Positions 1-7,407 of a stretch of DNA of 64,000 bases are shown here, piece after piece. Source of the DNA: UBA2241 sp963777895. GTDB taxonomy: Bacteria > Actinomycetota > Thermoleophilia > UBA2241. Every line of letters begins with the position of its first letter. Position 1 is the first letter of the stretch. The stretch is from positions 344,283 through 408,282 of the forward strand of contig CAVZSF010000004.1 in the NCBI GenBank assembly GCA_963777895.1, in the 5' to 3' direction. The position numbers were made by a program, and so were the translations under genes. Below the pieces are notes generated by a model. The model ran no database searches, was not told the DNA's origin, and saw nothing but the letters and a program-made list of their open reading frames with translations.

Positions 1-81
1 CGCCCTCGCCGTCTGTCGCGCTTTCAGCCCGCGCCCTCGCCACCTGACGCCGTCTCCCACCCCGCGCCACGCGCCTGCGGG

Positions 82-87
82 TATGAT
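82..87 (+). promoter_or_regulatory. candidate -10 element of the tRNA-Pyl gene
   Basis: TATGAT lies 10 bases before the first base of the mature tRNA, the right distance for transcription starting a few bases ahead of it. No convincing -35 hexamer is visible 17-18 bases upstream, as is common in GC-rich genomes, so the call rests on one hexamer. Confidence 0.35.
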
Positions 88-97
88 GGAGCCGCGC

Positions 98-170
98 GGG
101 GGCTCGATCGTAAGGATCAGCGTGGACTCTAAATCCACGTAGGCGGGTGTGACTCCCGCAGTCCCCGCCA
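98..170 (+). tRNA. pylT: tRNA-Pyl (anticodon CUA)
   Basis: The sequence folds as a pyrrolysine tRNA. The acceptor stem is 98-104 with 160-166 (seven pairs, one G-U). A single base (105) separates it from the D stem GATC/GATC (106-109 with 115-118), which has a five-base loop. The anticodon stem has six pairs (121-126 with 134-139) and a CTCTAAA loop with anticodon CTA at 129-131. The variable region is three bases, the T stem is 143-147 with 155-159, the discriminator is G167, and CCA is encoded at 168-170. The short D loop, six-pair anticodon stem, one-base acceptor/D linker and three-base variable loop are the hallmarks of tRNA-Pyl in Desulfitobacterium and Methanosarcina, and are unlike an ordinary suppressor tRNA. 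It is charged by the PylSn/PylSc pair encoded nearby and reads UAG. Confidence 0.95.
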
Positions 171-258
171 CCGCGTTCCGGCCACGGCCGGCGCCAAGAC
201 CGGACGCGGGGGCCGGAGGCAGCACGGCTCTTGGCCGAAGGCCAGCGAGGAGGACCGC

Positions 259-723
259 GTGCCCGAGGACCGCAAGGAGCGCGTCGACCGCGAGCTCGTC
301 GAGCTGCTCAACGAGCTGCGCATCGTCCTGCCGGGCGTCCAGGTCCTCTTCGCCTTTCTCCTGACGCTGCCGTTCACGAACCGGTTCGGCATCCTCGGCG
401 ACACCCAGCGCGACATCTACTTCGCCGACTTCCTGTGCACGGCCGCCGGCTCGGTGCTGCTCATGGCGCCGCTCGCCAACCATCGCCTGCGCTTTCGCGC
501 CTTCGACAAGGAGCAGATGGTCAAGGGCTTCAACGTGCTGGCGATCGCCGGCAGCGTCTTCCTCGCCGCTGCCATCGGCCTCTCCGTCTACCTGATCACC
601 GACGTTCTCTACGAGGCGAGCTGGGCGGCGACCGTCGCGGGCCTGACGCTGGGCTGGACCGCCTTCTTCTGGTACGCCGTGCCGCTCTGGCACCGGCGAC
701 GCAGGGACCAGATGCGGCCCTGA
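259..723 (+). CDS. DUF6328 family four-helix membrane protein
   Basis: 154 residues. A charged N terminus (about residues 1-25) is followed by four hydrophobic segments near 30-50, 60-78, 95-115 and 125-145, so it is an inner-membrane protein. The stretch around residues 15-40 (ELLNELRIVLPGVQVLFAF) matches the family I know as DUF6328, whose function is unknown. GTG 259 is chosen because AGGAGG lies five bases before it. It follows tRNA-Pyl on the same strand, but nothing in it links it to pyrrolysine. Confidence 0.75.
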   Translation: MPEDRKERVDRELVELLNELRIVLPGVQVLFAFLLTLPFTNRFGILGDTQRDIYFADFLCTAAGSVLLMAPLANHRLRFRAFDKEQMVKGFNVLAIAGSVFLAAAIGLSVYLITDVLYEASWAATVAGLTLGWTAFFWYAVPLWHRRRRDQMRP

Positions 724-816
724 ACTACCCGTGCGACGCCGAGGACGGGCCTTGAAGGATCGCTCGGGCTCGCCGCCAGCCTTGGACGAGCCGAGGCCCC
801 CTGACGGCGCTCCCGG

Positions 817-1725
817 TCAGTCGCCGGTCGCGAACCGTAGGGGGATGCGCACCTCGTTCATGCGCGACCCGTCTTGCATCGAGACCTCGTAGACGACCAG
901 CTTGCCGTTGCCGAAGAACGGAGGCACGCTCATACGGGCGAGGAACGAGCCGCGGCCCGGGGCGCCTTCGGTCGCCGTCACCGTCTTCCTGACGACGACT
1001 CCCTCCGGCAGCCGCAGCTCGGCGACGAAGGTGGCCTCGAAGACGGAGGCGCTGCCGCGCACAACAAGCGGGCTGGACGTGACCACGTCGCCGACCGCTG
1101 GCGCCTCGACGAAGATGGCGGGCAGGAGCGCCTGCCAGTCGGCTCGGGTCTGGGCATCCGTCAGCAGCAGGCCCTCGCCTCCCAACGGGACGTCGGCCTC
1201 GCCGTCGATCAGGAAGCGCACCGACTTGACGGTCGGGAACTGCGTCAGCGTGTAGACGACCTGGGCGACGCGGGCCTGCAGGGCCAGCGCCCCGTCGCCC
1301 TCGGCGTAGGCGGGGCTCAGGTCGACCGTCGCGACCTTCTTCTGGGCGTCGATGGTCAGGCCGTTGAGCTCGACCCCGGCCGGGATGGCCGTGCTCAGGC
1401 CGGCGGCCTTCTCGCTGGCTTTCGGGGCCGCGAACAGCAGGCGCAGGGACGCGGCGCCGGGGGTCAGCGTGAAGGGGACGACGCGATGCGCGACGCCGAG
1501 CTTCTCGCCTCTGAGGAAGTACAGGGAGAGCGTCATCGTCCGGCCCGGCGACGGGCTGCCCGAAGGGGAGACGTCGGGCGAGGGGCTCTCGGTGACCGGC
1601 GGCGACGACGGCGGGGTCGTACCCCCGCCGTCGTCGCCGCCGCAGGCCGCGAGCCCGAAGGCAAGTACCAACACGACCGCGATCGGGACGGCGGCCGTCA
1701 GCAGGGTCAGGACCAAGCGCTTCAT
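817..1725 (-). CDS. lipoprotein with GerMN and Gmad2 domains
   Basis: 302 residues. An N-terminal hydrophobic signal ends in the lipobox-like LAAC (cysteine near residue 28), followed by a Gly/Thr/Ser/Pro-rich linker to about residue 60, so it is probably lipid-anchored outside the membrane. Residues about 65-190 resemble the GerMN domain (TLYFLRG-type start, a conserved AxxVVYTLTQFPTVKSVRFLIDG segment). Residues about 205-295 resemble the immunoglobulin-like Gmad2 domain (PAVGDVVTSSPLVVRGSA). Such proteins occur in Actinobacteria and Firmicutes, are linked to the envelope or spore germination, and have no assigned enzyme activity. It is convergent with the upstream membrane protein and divergent from the serine hydrolase. 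Confidence 0.85.
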   Translation of the reverse strand: MKRLVLTLLTAAVPIAVVLVLAFGLAACGGDDGGGTTPPSSPPVTESPSPDVSPSGSPSPGRTMTLSLYFLRGEKLGVAHRVVPFTLTPGAASLRLLFAAPKASEKAAGLSTAIPAGVELNGLTIDAQKKVATVDLSPAYAEGDGALALQARVAQVVYTLTQFPTVKSVRFLIDGEADVPLGGEGLLLTDAQTRADWQALLPAIFVEAPAVGDVVTSSPLVVRGSASVFEATFVAELRLPEGVVVRKTVTATEGAPGRGSFLARMSVPPFFGNGKLVVYEVSMQDGSRMNEVRIPLRFATGD

Positions 1726-1903
1726 GCGTGCCTCCCCGGGCTTGCTGCAGCACGCTCAGTGTTCGCCTGCGGCGAGCCCCCTCCTGCCCCTCGGCCGACG
1801 GCGCGAGCCTACTCGAAGGGCTTCTCGAGGTGGCTGTTGCGAGCGCCGGCGGGGGGAGCGCCGGGAGGAGCGCAGCCGCTATCATGAAGGCATGGAGGTC
1901 GAG

Positions 1904-3759
1904 ATGGACAGGAGCGCCGCCTTCGCGGGTGCGCTCGCGCGCGTCACCGCCTTCGTCGACGCGCGCCTGCCGCGCTGGCACGCTCCCGGTATCGTGGTCG
2001 GATTGACCGACCGGGAGCGCCTGCTCGGCGTCGTCGCGCGCGGCTTCGCCGACCTTGCCGCGCGCCGTCCCGTGACCGCCGCGGACCGCTTCCAGATCGG
2101 CTCGATCAGCAAGTCGTTCGCGGCGATCATCGCCCTGCAAGAGAGAGACCGAGGCACCCTCGACCTGCACGCGCCCGTCACCGACTACGTACCGTGGTTC
2201 CGGGTACGCTCGCACTTCGCACCGATCACGCTCCACCACCTGCTGACGCACACCTCCGGCCTGCCGGAGGGCACTGACGCCAGTCTCGAGGCTCGGCACG
2301 AACTCTGGCTGCTCAGGGATTTCGAGTGCCGCTACGCCCCGGGCGAGCGCTTCCTCTACTCCAACGACGGCTACAAGCTCGTCGGGGTGACCCTCGAGGA
2401 GGTCACGGGCGTCCCGTTCCCCCAGCTGCTGGAGAAGCGCCTGCTGGGACCGCTGGGCATGAGCCACAGCGAGCCGCAGATCACGTCCGCCGCGAGGGCC
2501 ACCACCACCAAGCCCCACCTGCGCCTGTTCGACGACAGGCCGTGGCACGCGGGGCAGCCGCTGGTCGAGGCGCCCTGGTATGAGACTGCGAGCGCGGACG
2601 GGAGCATCGTCTCGACGGTCGCCGACATGGCCGCGTACGCGCGTTTCCTGCTGGGGCGTGGCGTGGTCGGCGACCAGCGGTTGCTCAGCGAGGAGAGCTT
2701 CGCGCTCCTCACTTCCGGACTCGTCGCTCAGCCTGACGAGGAAGGGACGCCCTGGTACGGCTACGGCCTCGAGACGCGGGAGGACGACGACCGCGTGCTC
2801 GTCGGACATTCCGGCGGTATGGTCGGCTTCAGCTCGTATCTCCTACTGGAGCAAGAGACCGGGCTCGGTGTTGTCGCCCTTATGAACGGCAACGAGTCAC
2901 GCCTCGAGCTCGTCGAGTACGCGCTGCGGGCGGGGTGGAGCGGCGGCCGCCGGGCAGGCGCTGCCGGAGCCGCCGCCGCTCGCCGACCCGGCCTTCCTGG
3001 GCGACCTCGCAGACGACTACGCCGGCGCATATCAGATGCCGGACGGCGTCTCGGCGGCTGTGCAGCTCGGCGGTGAGCTCGTACCGGACTACGAGGGCTC
3101 GCACCGGGTCCCGGACGGCATCTCGGTGGAGGGGCCGCTCGGCGGCGAGATCCAGGAGCCTCCAGGCTGGCCGGACGATGCCGGGGCCGAGGAGGCGGCG
3201 GCACGCGACGAGCTGATGACTCGCGACGAGCGGGCGTTCCCCCTCGGCCGCTCGCTCGAGCTCGTGGCCGCCGACGGCCGCCTCGTCCTGCGTCATCCGA
3301 CGGCCGGCGACGTGGTGCTTGAACGCGCGGACGGAAGACGTCTTCCTCGTCCCGCACCCCGAACTCGACCGGTTCTACCTGCGCTTCTGGCGCGACGAGG
3401 AGGGCCGCATCTCGTACGCGACGCACGGCGGCGCCTGGTACGCCGGGCCCGGCTACGCCGGCCCGTCCTCCTTCCCCGCCGTTCCCGGCGCTGCGGCGCT
3501 CTGCGGCCACTACCACACCTGGAGCGCCTGGATGGGGCACCTCCGCGTGGTCGAGCGCAGAGGGCGCCTCTGGCTGATCGCGTCGTGGCTCGGCGCGACC
3601 GCGGACGAGCTCGAGCTGGTGCCTCTGGGCGACGGCCGCTTCAGGGTCGGTGCCGAGGACTGGCGGCCCGGCGTCCTGACGCTCGACACCGTGCTCGACG
3701 GCCGCGCGACGCGCGCCGTCTACGAATTCCTCCCGTTCTACCGGGCATCGACGCCCTGA
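1904..3759 (+). CDS. beta-lactamase-family serine hydrolase, frame-disrupted
   Basis: Penicillin-binding-protein-like serine hydrolase of the class C beta-lactamase fold. The catalytic SxxK motif is S67-I-S-K70, followed by a YSN motif near residue 147 and the HSGG third motif near residue 306. The N-terminal domain runs in one frame to about 2935. A family-typical C-terminal domain (LADDYAGAY) continues in the next frame to about 3325, and the last part (FYLRFWRDEEG) to 3759 in the third frame. Both frame changes keep conserved residues, so they look like single-base errors. One extra base near 2935 would explain the first. ATG 1904 is preferred over ATG 1892 because GGAGG precedes it by five bases. 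The substrate is unknown; peptidase or esterase activity are options. Confidence 0.75.
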
Positions 3760-3779
3760 CGCCCTGAGCGCGATCTGAC

Positions 3780-4124
3780 GTGCCGACCGACCCCAACAAG
3801 GCGCGGTACTACCGCAAGCAGGTGCCGCTCTTCCGGCTCATCGAGAAGATGAAGCTGTGGCCCTCGCGGCGCGGCCTCCTCCACGGTGTGCGCGAGTTCG
3901 AGCCGCGCGGCGACTACGCGATCGTCGTGACGCACTGCAACAAGCGCATGGTCGTGCACGACTCCAAGACGAGCCGCGCGGCTCGCTGGCTGCGCAACAA
4001 GTGGTTCGTGGAGGCGTGCCCGGAGTGCCGCATCCCGGAGTGGAAGCTGCAGAAATACGCAGCGACGAAGTTCCAGCGCGGCTACGGGTCGTACCTGCGG
4101 GAGGACGGGCGACCTGAGGCGTAG
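3780..4124 (+). CDS. pylSn: PylSn, N-terminal tRNA-binding subunit of pyrrolysyl-tRNA synthetase
   Basis: 114 residues, the size of bacterial stand-alone PylSn. It binds the compact body of tRNA-Pyl (T and variable loops) and so raises the affinity of the separate catalytic subunit PylSc. Diagnostic segments are KMKLWPSRRGLLHG (residues about 24-37), which matches the LWxSRxGxLH core of archaeal PylS N-domains, VVTHC, the SKTSRAARWLRNKWF segment, and a CPEC pair followed by RIPEWKLQKYA. The His of LLHG, the Cys of THC and the CxxC pair correspond to the zinc ligands of the Methanosarcina domain. It starts at GTG 3780, 20 bases after the serine hydrolase. It ends in TAG, and read-through would add six residues before a TGA. 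Confidence 0.93.
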   Translation: MPTDPNKARYYRKQVPLFRLIEKMKLWPSRRGLLHGVREFEPRGDYAIVVTHCNKRMVVHDSKTSRAARWLRNKWFVEACPECRIPEWKLQKYAATKFQRGYGSYLREDGRPEA

Positions 4125-4173
4125 TGCGGCGGTCGCGGCTGAGCTCGGCGACGACATGAACACCGCCCCCGGC

Positions 4174-4782
4174 TCAGGGACCGCTCCCGGTCTCTCCCGT
4201 GTCGGGGTTGTAGAAGAATGGGCCGTCCTTGGGTGGTGCCCTGTCCACGACCTTCCACGTGTCGCCCCTCTCGCGCATGACGTAGTCGTAGATGGCGCAG
4301 GAGTCGGATGTCGTCCACGTCGCGTCCCGGACCCTTCGCGATTTCGCGTCCCACGTGCCCGCCTGGATGGATTGCGCCACGGCCGCACGGACGATCACCT
4401 CGCCGCGCAGCGTGCGCCGGCGCACGTCGAAAAGGACGACCTCCCCGTCGACTTTCAGGACGACCCTGTCGGGCTGCTCCCGGCGGCTTGTCAGCAGCCA
4501 TTCGACCGGATCGTAGCCGGATGCGGTCGTCAGGGCGTCGCCCTCCGCCGTCTCGTCGAGGTTCGCGCGCCACTCATGGAGCAGCTGGTCCTGAACGACC
4601 CGCGGCAGCACGGTCTCGCCGTAGTGCCCCTCAGGCCAGGGGATGCGTGACGCCAGGTCGTAGCGGACGATGCTCTGCTTGATGGCGTCCTGAGACTCCT
4701 GCGTGGGCGGCAGCCAGGTCCAGACGGCGAGCGCCGCGAGAGCGGCCGCGGCGAGGACGAGGAAGAAGCGGAGGTGGCCCAC
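4174..4782 (-). CDS. membrane-anchored protein of unknown function
   Basis: 202 residues from GTG 4782. One hydrophobic helix at residues about 4-22 is followed by a soluble, probably extracytoplasmic domain. The domain contains a DGEVVLFDV strand and Trp-rich, Tyr-rich segments (WTTSDSCAIYDYVMRERG) that suggest a small beta-rich fold of the NTF2/lumazine-binding type, though no family is recognised. It is the last gene of a leftward pair. The radical SAM gene upstream ends in a TAG nine bases ahead, in the same frame, with no other stop between. It converges with pylSn. Confidence 0.7.
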   Translation of the reverse strand: MGHLRFFLVLAAAALAALAVWTWLPPTQESQDAIKQSIVRYDLASRIPWPEGHYGETVLPRVVQDQLLHEWRANLDETAEGDALTTASGYDPVEWLLTSRREQPDRVVLKVDGEVVLFDVRRRTLRGEVIVRAAVAQSIQAGTWDAKSRRVRDATWTTSDSCAIYDYVMRERGDTWKVVDRAPPKDGPFFYNPDTGETGSGP

Positions 4783-4791
4783 GACGGGGGC

Positions 4792-5671
4792 CTAGAGGGC
4801 CCGCCAGGTCTCCGGGCGGAGGCGGGCGGCCTCCGGTGCGTCGAGGACGCGGTCGAGCTGCGCCAGTATCGCCGCCTTGTCCCCGGGCAGCCGCCCGCCG
4901 ACGGGCAGGTAGTTTGAGGCATGGTTGGAGCGGAAGAGCGAATCGGTGACGTCGGTGTGGGTGATGATCTCCCGAAGCTCGCTCAGCATGCCGAGCGCGT
5001 CGGGCAGGACGAGCTCGCCGGTCGCGACGCGGTGGTGCATCGCCGTGCCCGGCACCAGCATGAGGGTGAGCACGCCGATGTAGGCGGGGTCGATGGCGCT
5101 CAGCGCCTCGCCCGTCGCGGCGGCGTGGACAAGGGAGCGGCCGGCGCCGGCGAGACCGAGGATGGCCGTCACGGAGAGCTGCATGCCGGCCTCGGTCGCG
5201 CGGGCGCAGCCCGCGATCTGCTCGGCCACCGTCATGCCCTTGTGGACGGCGGCGAGCGTCTCGTCGTCGCCCGACTCGAGGCCGAGGTAGAGCAGCGTGA
5301 GACCGCGCTCGCGCAGCGAGGCGAGGTCGGCGACGCTCTTGGCTGAGGAGGTTCTTCGCGTTGGCGTACGACGCGACGCGCTCGAGATTAGGCAGCGCGG
5401 CGTGCATGAGGTCGAGAACCTCGTGCAGCCGGCGCGGCGCCAGCGCGAGCGCGTCGCCGTCGGCGAGAAAGACGCGGGTGGCGCGCTCCCGGGCGATGGC
5501 CGGCAGCTCGCGCAGGTCCTCGGCGACCTCCTCGAGGGGACGCACGCCGAACGGCTTGTCGAGGTAGGTCCCGCAGAAGTCACAGGTGTTGTTGGAGCAG
5601 CCGTAGCTGACCTGCAGGATGAGGCTGCTGGCTTCGCTGGGAGGACGGATGACGGCGCCGTGGTACCGCAC
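4792..5671 (-). CDS. radical SAM enzyme, frame-disrupted
   Basis: About 292 residues after repair. Near residue 25 it has GCSNNTCDFCG, a C-x4-C-x2-C iron-sulfur site of the kind used by COG1032-like radical SAM proteins, followed by EVAEDLREL, a LADGD segment and YLGLESGDDETLAAVHKGMT, typical of the barrel. The frame changes near 5340: residues through ANAKNLLS are in one frame and VADLASLRERG onward in another, so one base is probably wrong. It lacks the PylB signatures (CxxxCxxC within FCYYNCRN-like sequence), so it is not called as the pyrrolysine mutase. It ends in TAG. The substrate is unknown; the position beside pylSn and mttC is suggestive only. Confidence 0.8.
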
Positions 5672-5878
5672 CGGGCGATTGTAGCGCAGAGGGCGGCCGC
5701 GAAGGCGTCCCGGCTTCCCGGCTACTCTTCTTGACAGTCATCCAATCGGATGAAAGCCTTGCCGCTGCCGCAGGCTGGCGGGAGCCTGAGTCGGGACCTT
5801 CGGCACAGCCGGCGGAGGCACCGGGACGTGGGCCTGCGACGGCCGGCGAGCGGCGCGGGGCGGGCCCCCGACGATTGA

Positions 5879-5884
5879 TATACT
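5879..5884 (+). promoter_or_regulatory. candidate -10 element of the corrinoid protein gene
   Basis: TATACT, 50 bases before the start codon of the corrinoid protein. No recognisable -35 hexamer at the usual spacing. The 263 bases between the divergent radical SAM gene and this gene show no convincing cobalamin riboswitch. Confidence 0.35.
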
Positions 5885-5934
5885 CGGCCCGCCGGCGCAA
5901 GCGGCACGCAACCACGTAGGAGGAGTGCACGGCC

Positions 5935-6573
5935 ATGGCCAACGAAGACCTCTACCAGGAAGCCAGCGACGCCATCGTGAACGCCGACAGGGCGACCGCT
6001 GAGGACGTCGCGAAGCGGGCCCTCGCCGCGGGCATCGCCCCCGGCGACATCATGGCGAACGGCTTCGTGAAGGGCATCCAGGAGGTCGGCGACCTCTTCG
6101 AGAGCGGCGAGATGTTCCTGCCCGAGCTCATGATGGCGGCCGACGCCATGGCCGGCGCCACCGAGGTCACGAACGCGGCTCTCGAGGCGGGCGCTGCGAA
6201 GAGCAAGGGCACGGTCGTGATCGGCACCGTGCAGGGCGACGTACACGACATCGGCAAGGCCATCGTCATCGCCTACCTCAAGGCCAACGGCTACGAGGTC
6301 ACCGACCTGGGCCGTGACGTGCCGGCCGACACCTTCATCGGCAGAGCCAAGGAGCTCAGCGCCGACATCATCGGGATGAGCGCCCTTCTGACGACCACCA
6401 TGGAAGAGCAGAAGAAGGTCATCAAGGTCATCAAGGACGAGGGCCTGCCCTTCAAGACGGTCGTGGGCGGCGCGCCGTGCACGCAGCGCTGGGCCGACCA
6501 GATCGGCGCCGACGCGTACGCAGAAGACGCCAACGACGGCGTCAAGAAGATGGACGCGCTGCTGGGCAGATAG
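5935..6573 (+). CDS. mttC: methylamine-type corrinoid protein (MttC/MtbC family)
   Basis: 212 residues, the usual length. The N-terminal four-helix cap (about 1-85; GFVKGIQEVGDLFESGEMFLPE) is followed by a Rossmann B12-binding domain. GDVHDIG (residues 101-107, axial ligand His104), MSALLTTT and GGAP are the three cobalamin-contact motifs. Proteins of this family carry the methyl group from a substrate methyltransferase (MttB, MtbB, MtmB or MtgB) to a methylcorrinoid:tetrahydrofolate or CoM methyltransferase. AGGAGGAG at 5918-5925 gives a strong ribosome site. It ends in TAG with a TGA five codons on and a strong hairpin downstream, so it is a single-gene unit. The exact substrate cannot be told from the corrinoid subunit alone; trimethylamine is the best guess because of the neighbouring Pyl genes. 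Confidence 0.93.
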   Translation: MANEDLYQEASDAIVNADRATAEDVAKRALAAGIAPGDIMANGFVKGIQEVGDLFESGEMFLPELMMAADAMAGATEVTNAALEAGAAKSKGTVVIGTVQGDVHDIGKAIVIAYLKANGYEVTDLGRDVPADTFIGRAKELSADIIGMSALLTTTMEEQKKVIKVIKDEGLPFKTVVGGAPCTQRWADQIGADAYAEDANDGVKKMDALLGR

Positions 6574-6592
6574 CCAGCCGGCGGCTGACGAC

Positions 6593-6645
6593 GCGAAGGG
6601 GGGCGGGGCGGCGCTGGGCGCCGCCCCGCCCCCCTCGCATTTGTG
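6593..6645 (+). terminator. terminator after the corrinoid protein gene
   Basis: GC-only inverted repeat of about 20 bases per arm around a CTGGG loop, followed by ATTTGT. It lies 20 bases after the mttC stop and separates it from the methyltransferase gene. Confidence 0.75.
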
Positions 6646-6702
6646 GCGGCGGGCATCGGCAGCCCGTACGTGACAGAAGTCGCGCCTGGGAGGCAGACGG
6701 CC

Positions 6703-7359
6703 GTGAACGAGTGGGACAAGCGAGCCGCGTACTACCGGCAGAGCCGGTCACACGCGACGGGTGACGACCTCGACCAGCTCGTCGCCTGGTGCGAGCCTGG
6801 CGAGGGCGTGACAGCATTGGACGTGGCTTCCGGCGGCGGCCACGTGGCGCGGCGTCTCCGCGCTCTCGGCTGCCTGGTCACGACCGCCGATGCCGCCGCC
6901 GGGATGGAGCCCGACGTCGTGTGCCCGGCCGAGGCGCTGCCGCTCGACGACGCCTCGTTCGACGTCGTCGCCTGTCGCCTCGGCCTTCACCACTTCGACG
7001 ACCCGGGCAGGGCGATCGGCGAGATGGCGCGCGTCGCGCGCAGACTCGTGGTCCTCGAGGACACGCTCTGGATCGACGAGCGCGTTCAGCAAGCAGAGAA
7101 GCTGCGCGACCCGACGCACGCGCGCCACTACACGAATGAGGAGATGCTCGGGATGCTGCGCGCCACGGGGCTGGAGAGCGTCGCCGAGGCGACGTTCGAA
7201 AAGCGGCACGACATGGACGACTGGCTGTCGGCGACTGGTTGCGGCGGCGAAAGGGCCGCGCGAGTCCGGGACCTGCTCGCCCACGTGAGCGAGCCGGGCG
7301 GCGCGGCGTGGAGCGATACAAAGTTGGTGGTGAAGGCGCGCAAGCCGGGGCTCGGCTGA
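6703..7359 (+). CDS. class I SAM-dependent methyltransferase
   Basis: 218 residues from GTG 6703, chosen because GGGAGG lies ten bases upstream. A longer reading from 6643 would begin inside the terminator. Motif I is ALDVASGGGHVARRL (residues about 38-52), motif II is the DAAAGM region, and LPLDDASFDVVACRLGLHHFDD is the motif IV region of the Methyltransf_11 group that includes UbiE/MenG-like and many small-molecule enzymes. The substrate is not predictable. It converges with pylSc and shares no operon with it. Confidence 0.8.
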   Translation: MNEWDKRAAYYRQSRSHATGDDLDQLVAWCEPGEGVTALDVASGGGHVARRLRALGCLVTTADAAAGMEPDVVCPAEALPLDDASFDVVACRLGLHHFDDPGRAIGEMARVARRLVVLEDTLWIDERVQQAEKLRDPTHARHYTNEEMLGMLRATGLESVAEATFEKRHDMDDWLSATGCGGERAARVRDLLAHVSEPGGAAWSDTKLVVKARKPGLG

Positions 7360-7407
7360 GACGGTCGCGCGCCCGCGCCGCAGCGAGATGGTCGCGGGTG
7401 GCGAGCG

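Noticed and set aside
725..2809. A 694-codon open frame on the minus strand
   Set aside because: It overlaps the GerMN lipoprotein in a different frame and the serine hydrolase on the other strand, both with clear motifs.
4792..5671. Radical SAM gene as pylB
   Set aside because: The iron-sulfur motif is C-x4-C-x2-C in a GCSNNTCDFCG context, unlike the CxxxCxxC within FCYYNCRN-like sequence of PylB, and the rest matches COG1032-type proteins.
5672..5934. Cobalamin riboswitch ahead of the first corrinoid gene
   Set aside because: I looked for the B12-box and found no convincing match. The GC-rich hairpin-like sequence is not enough.
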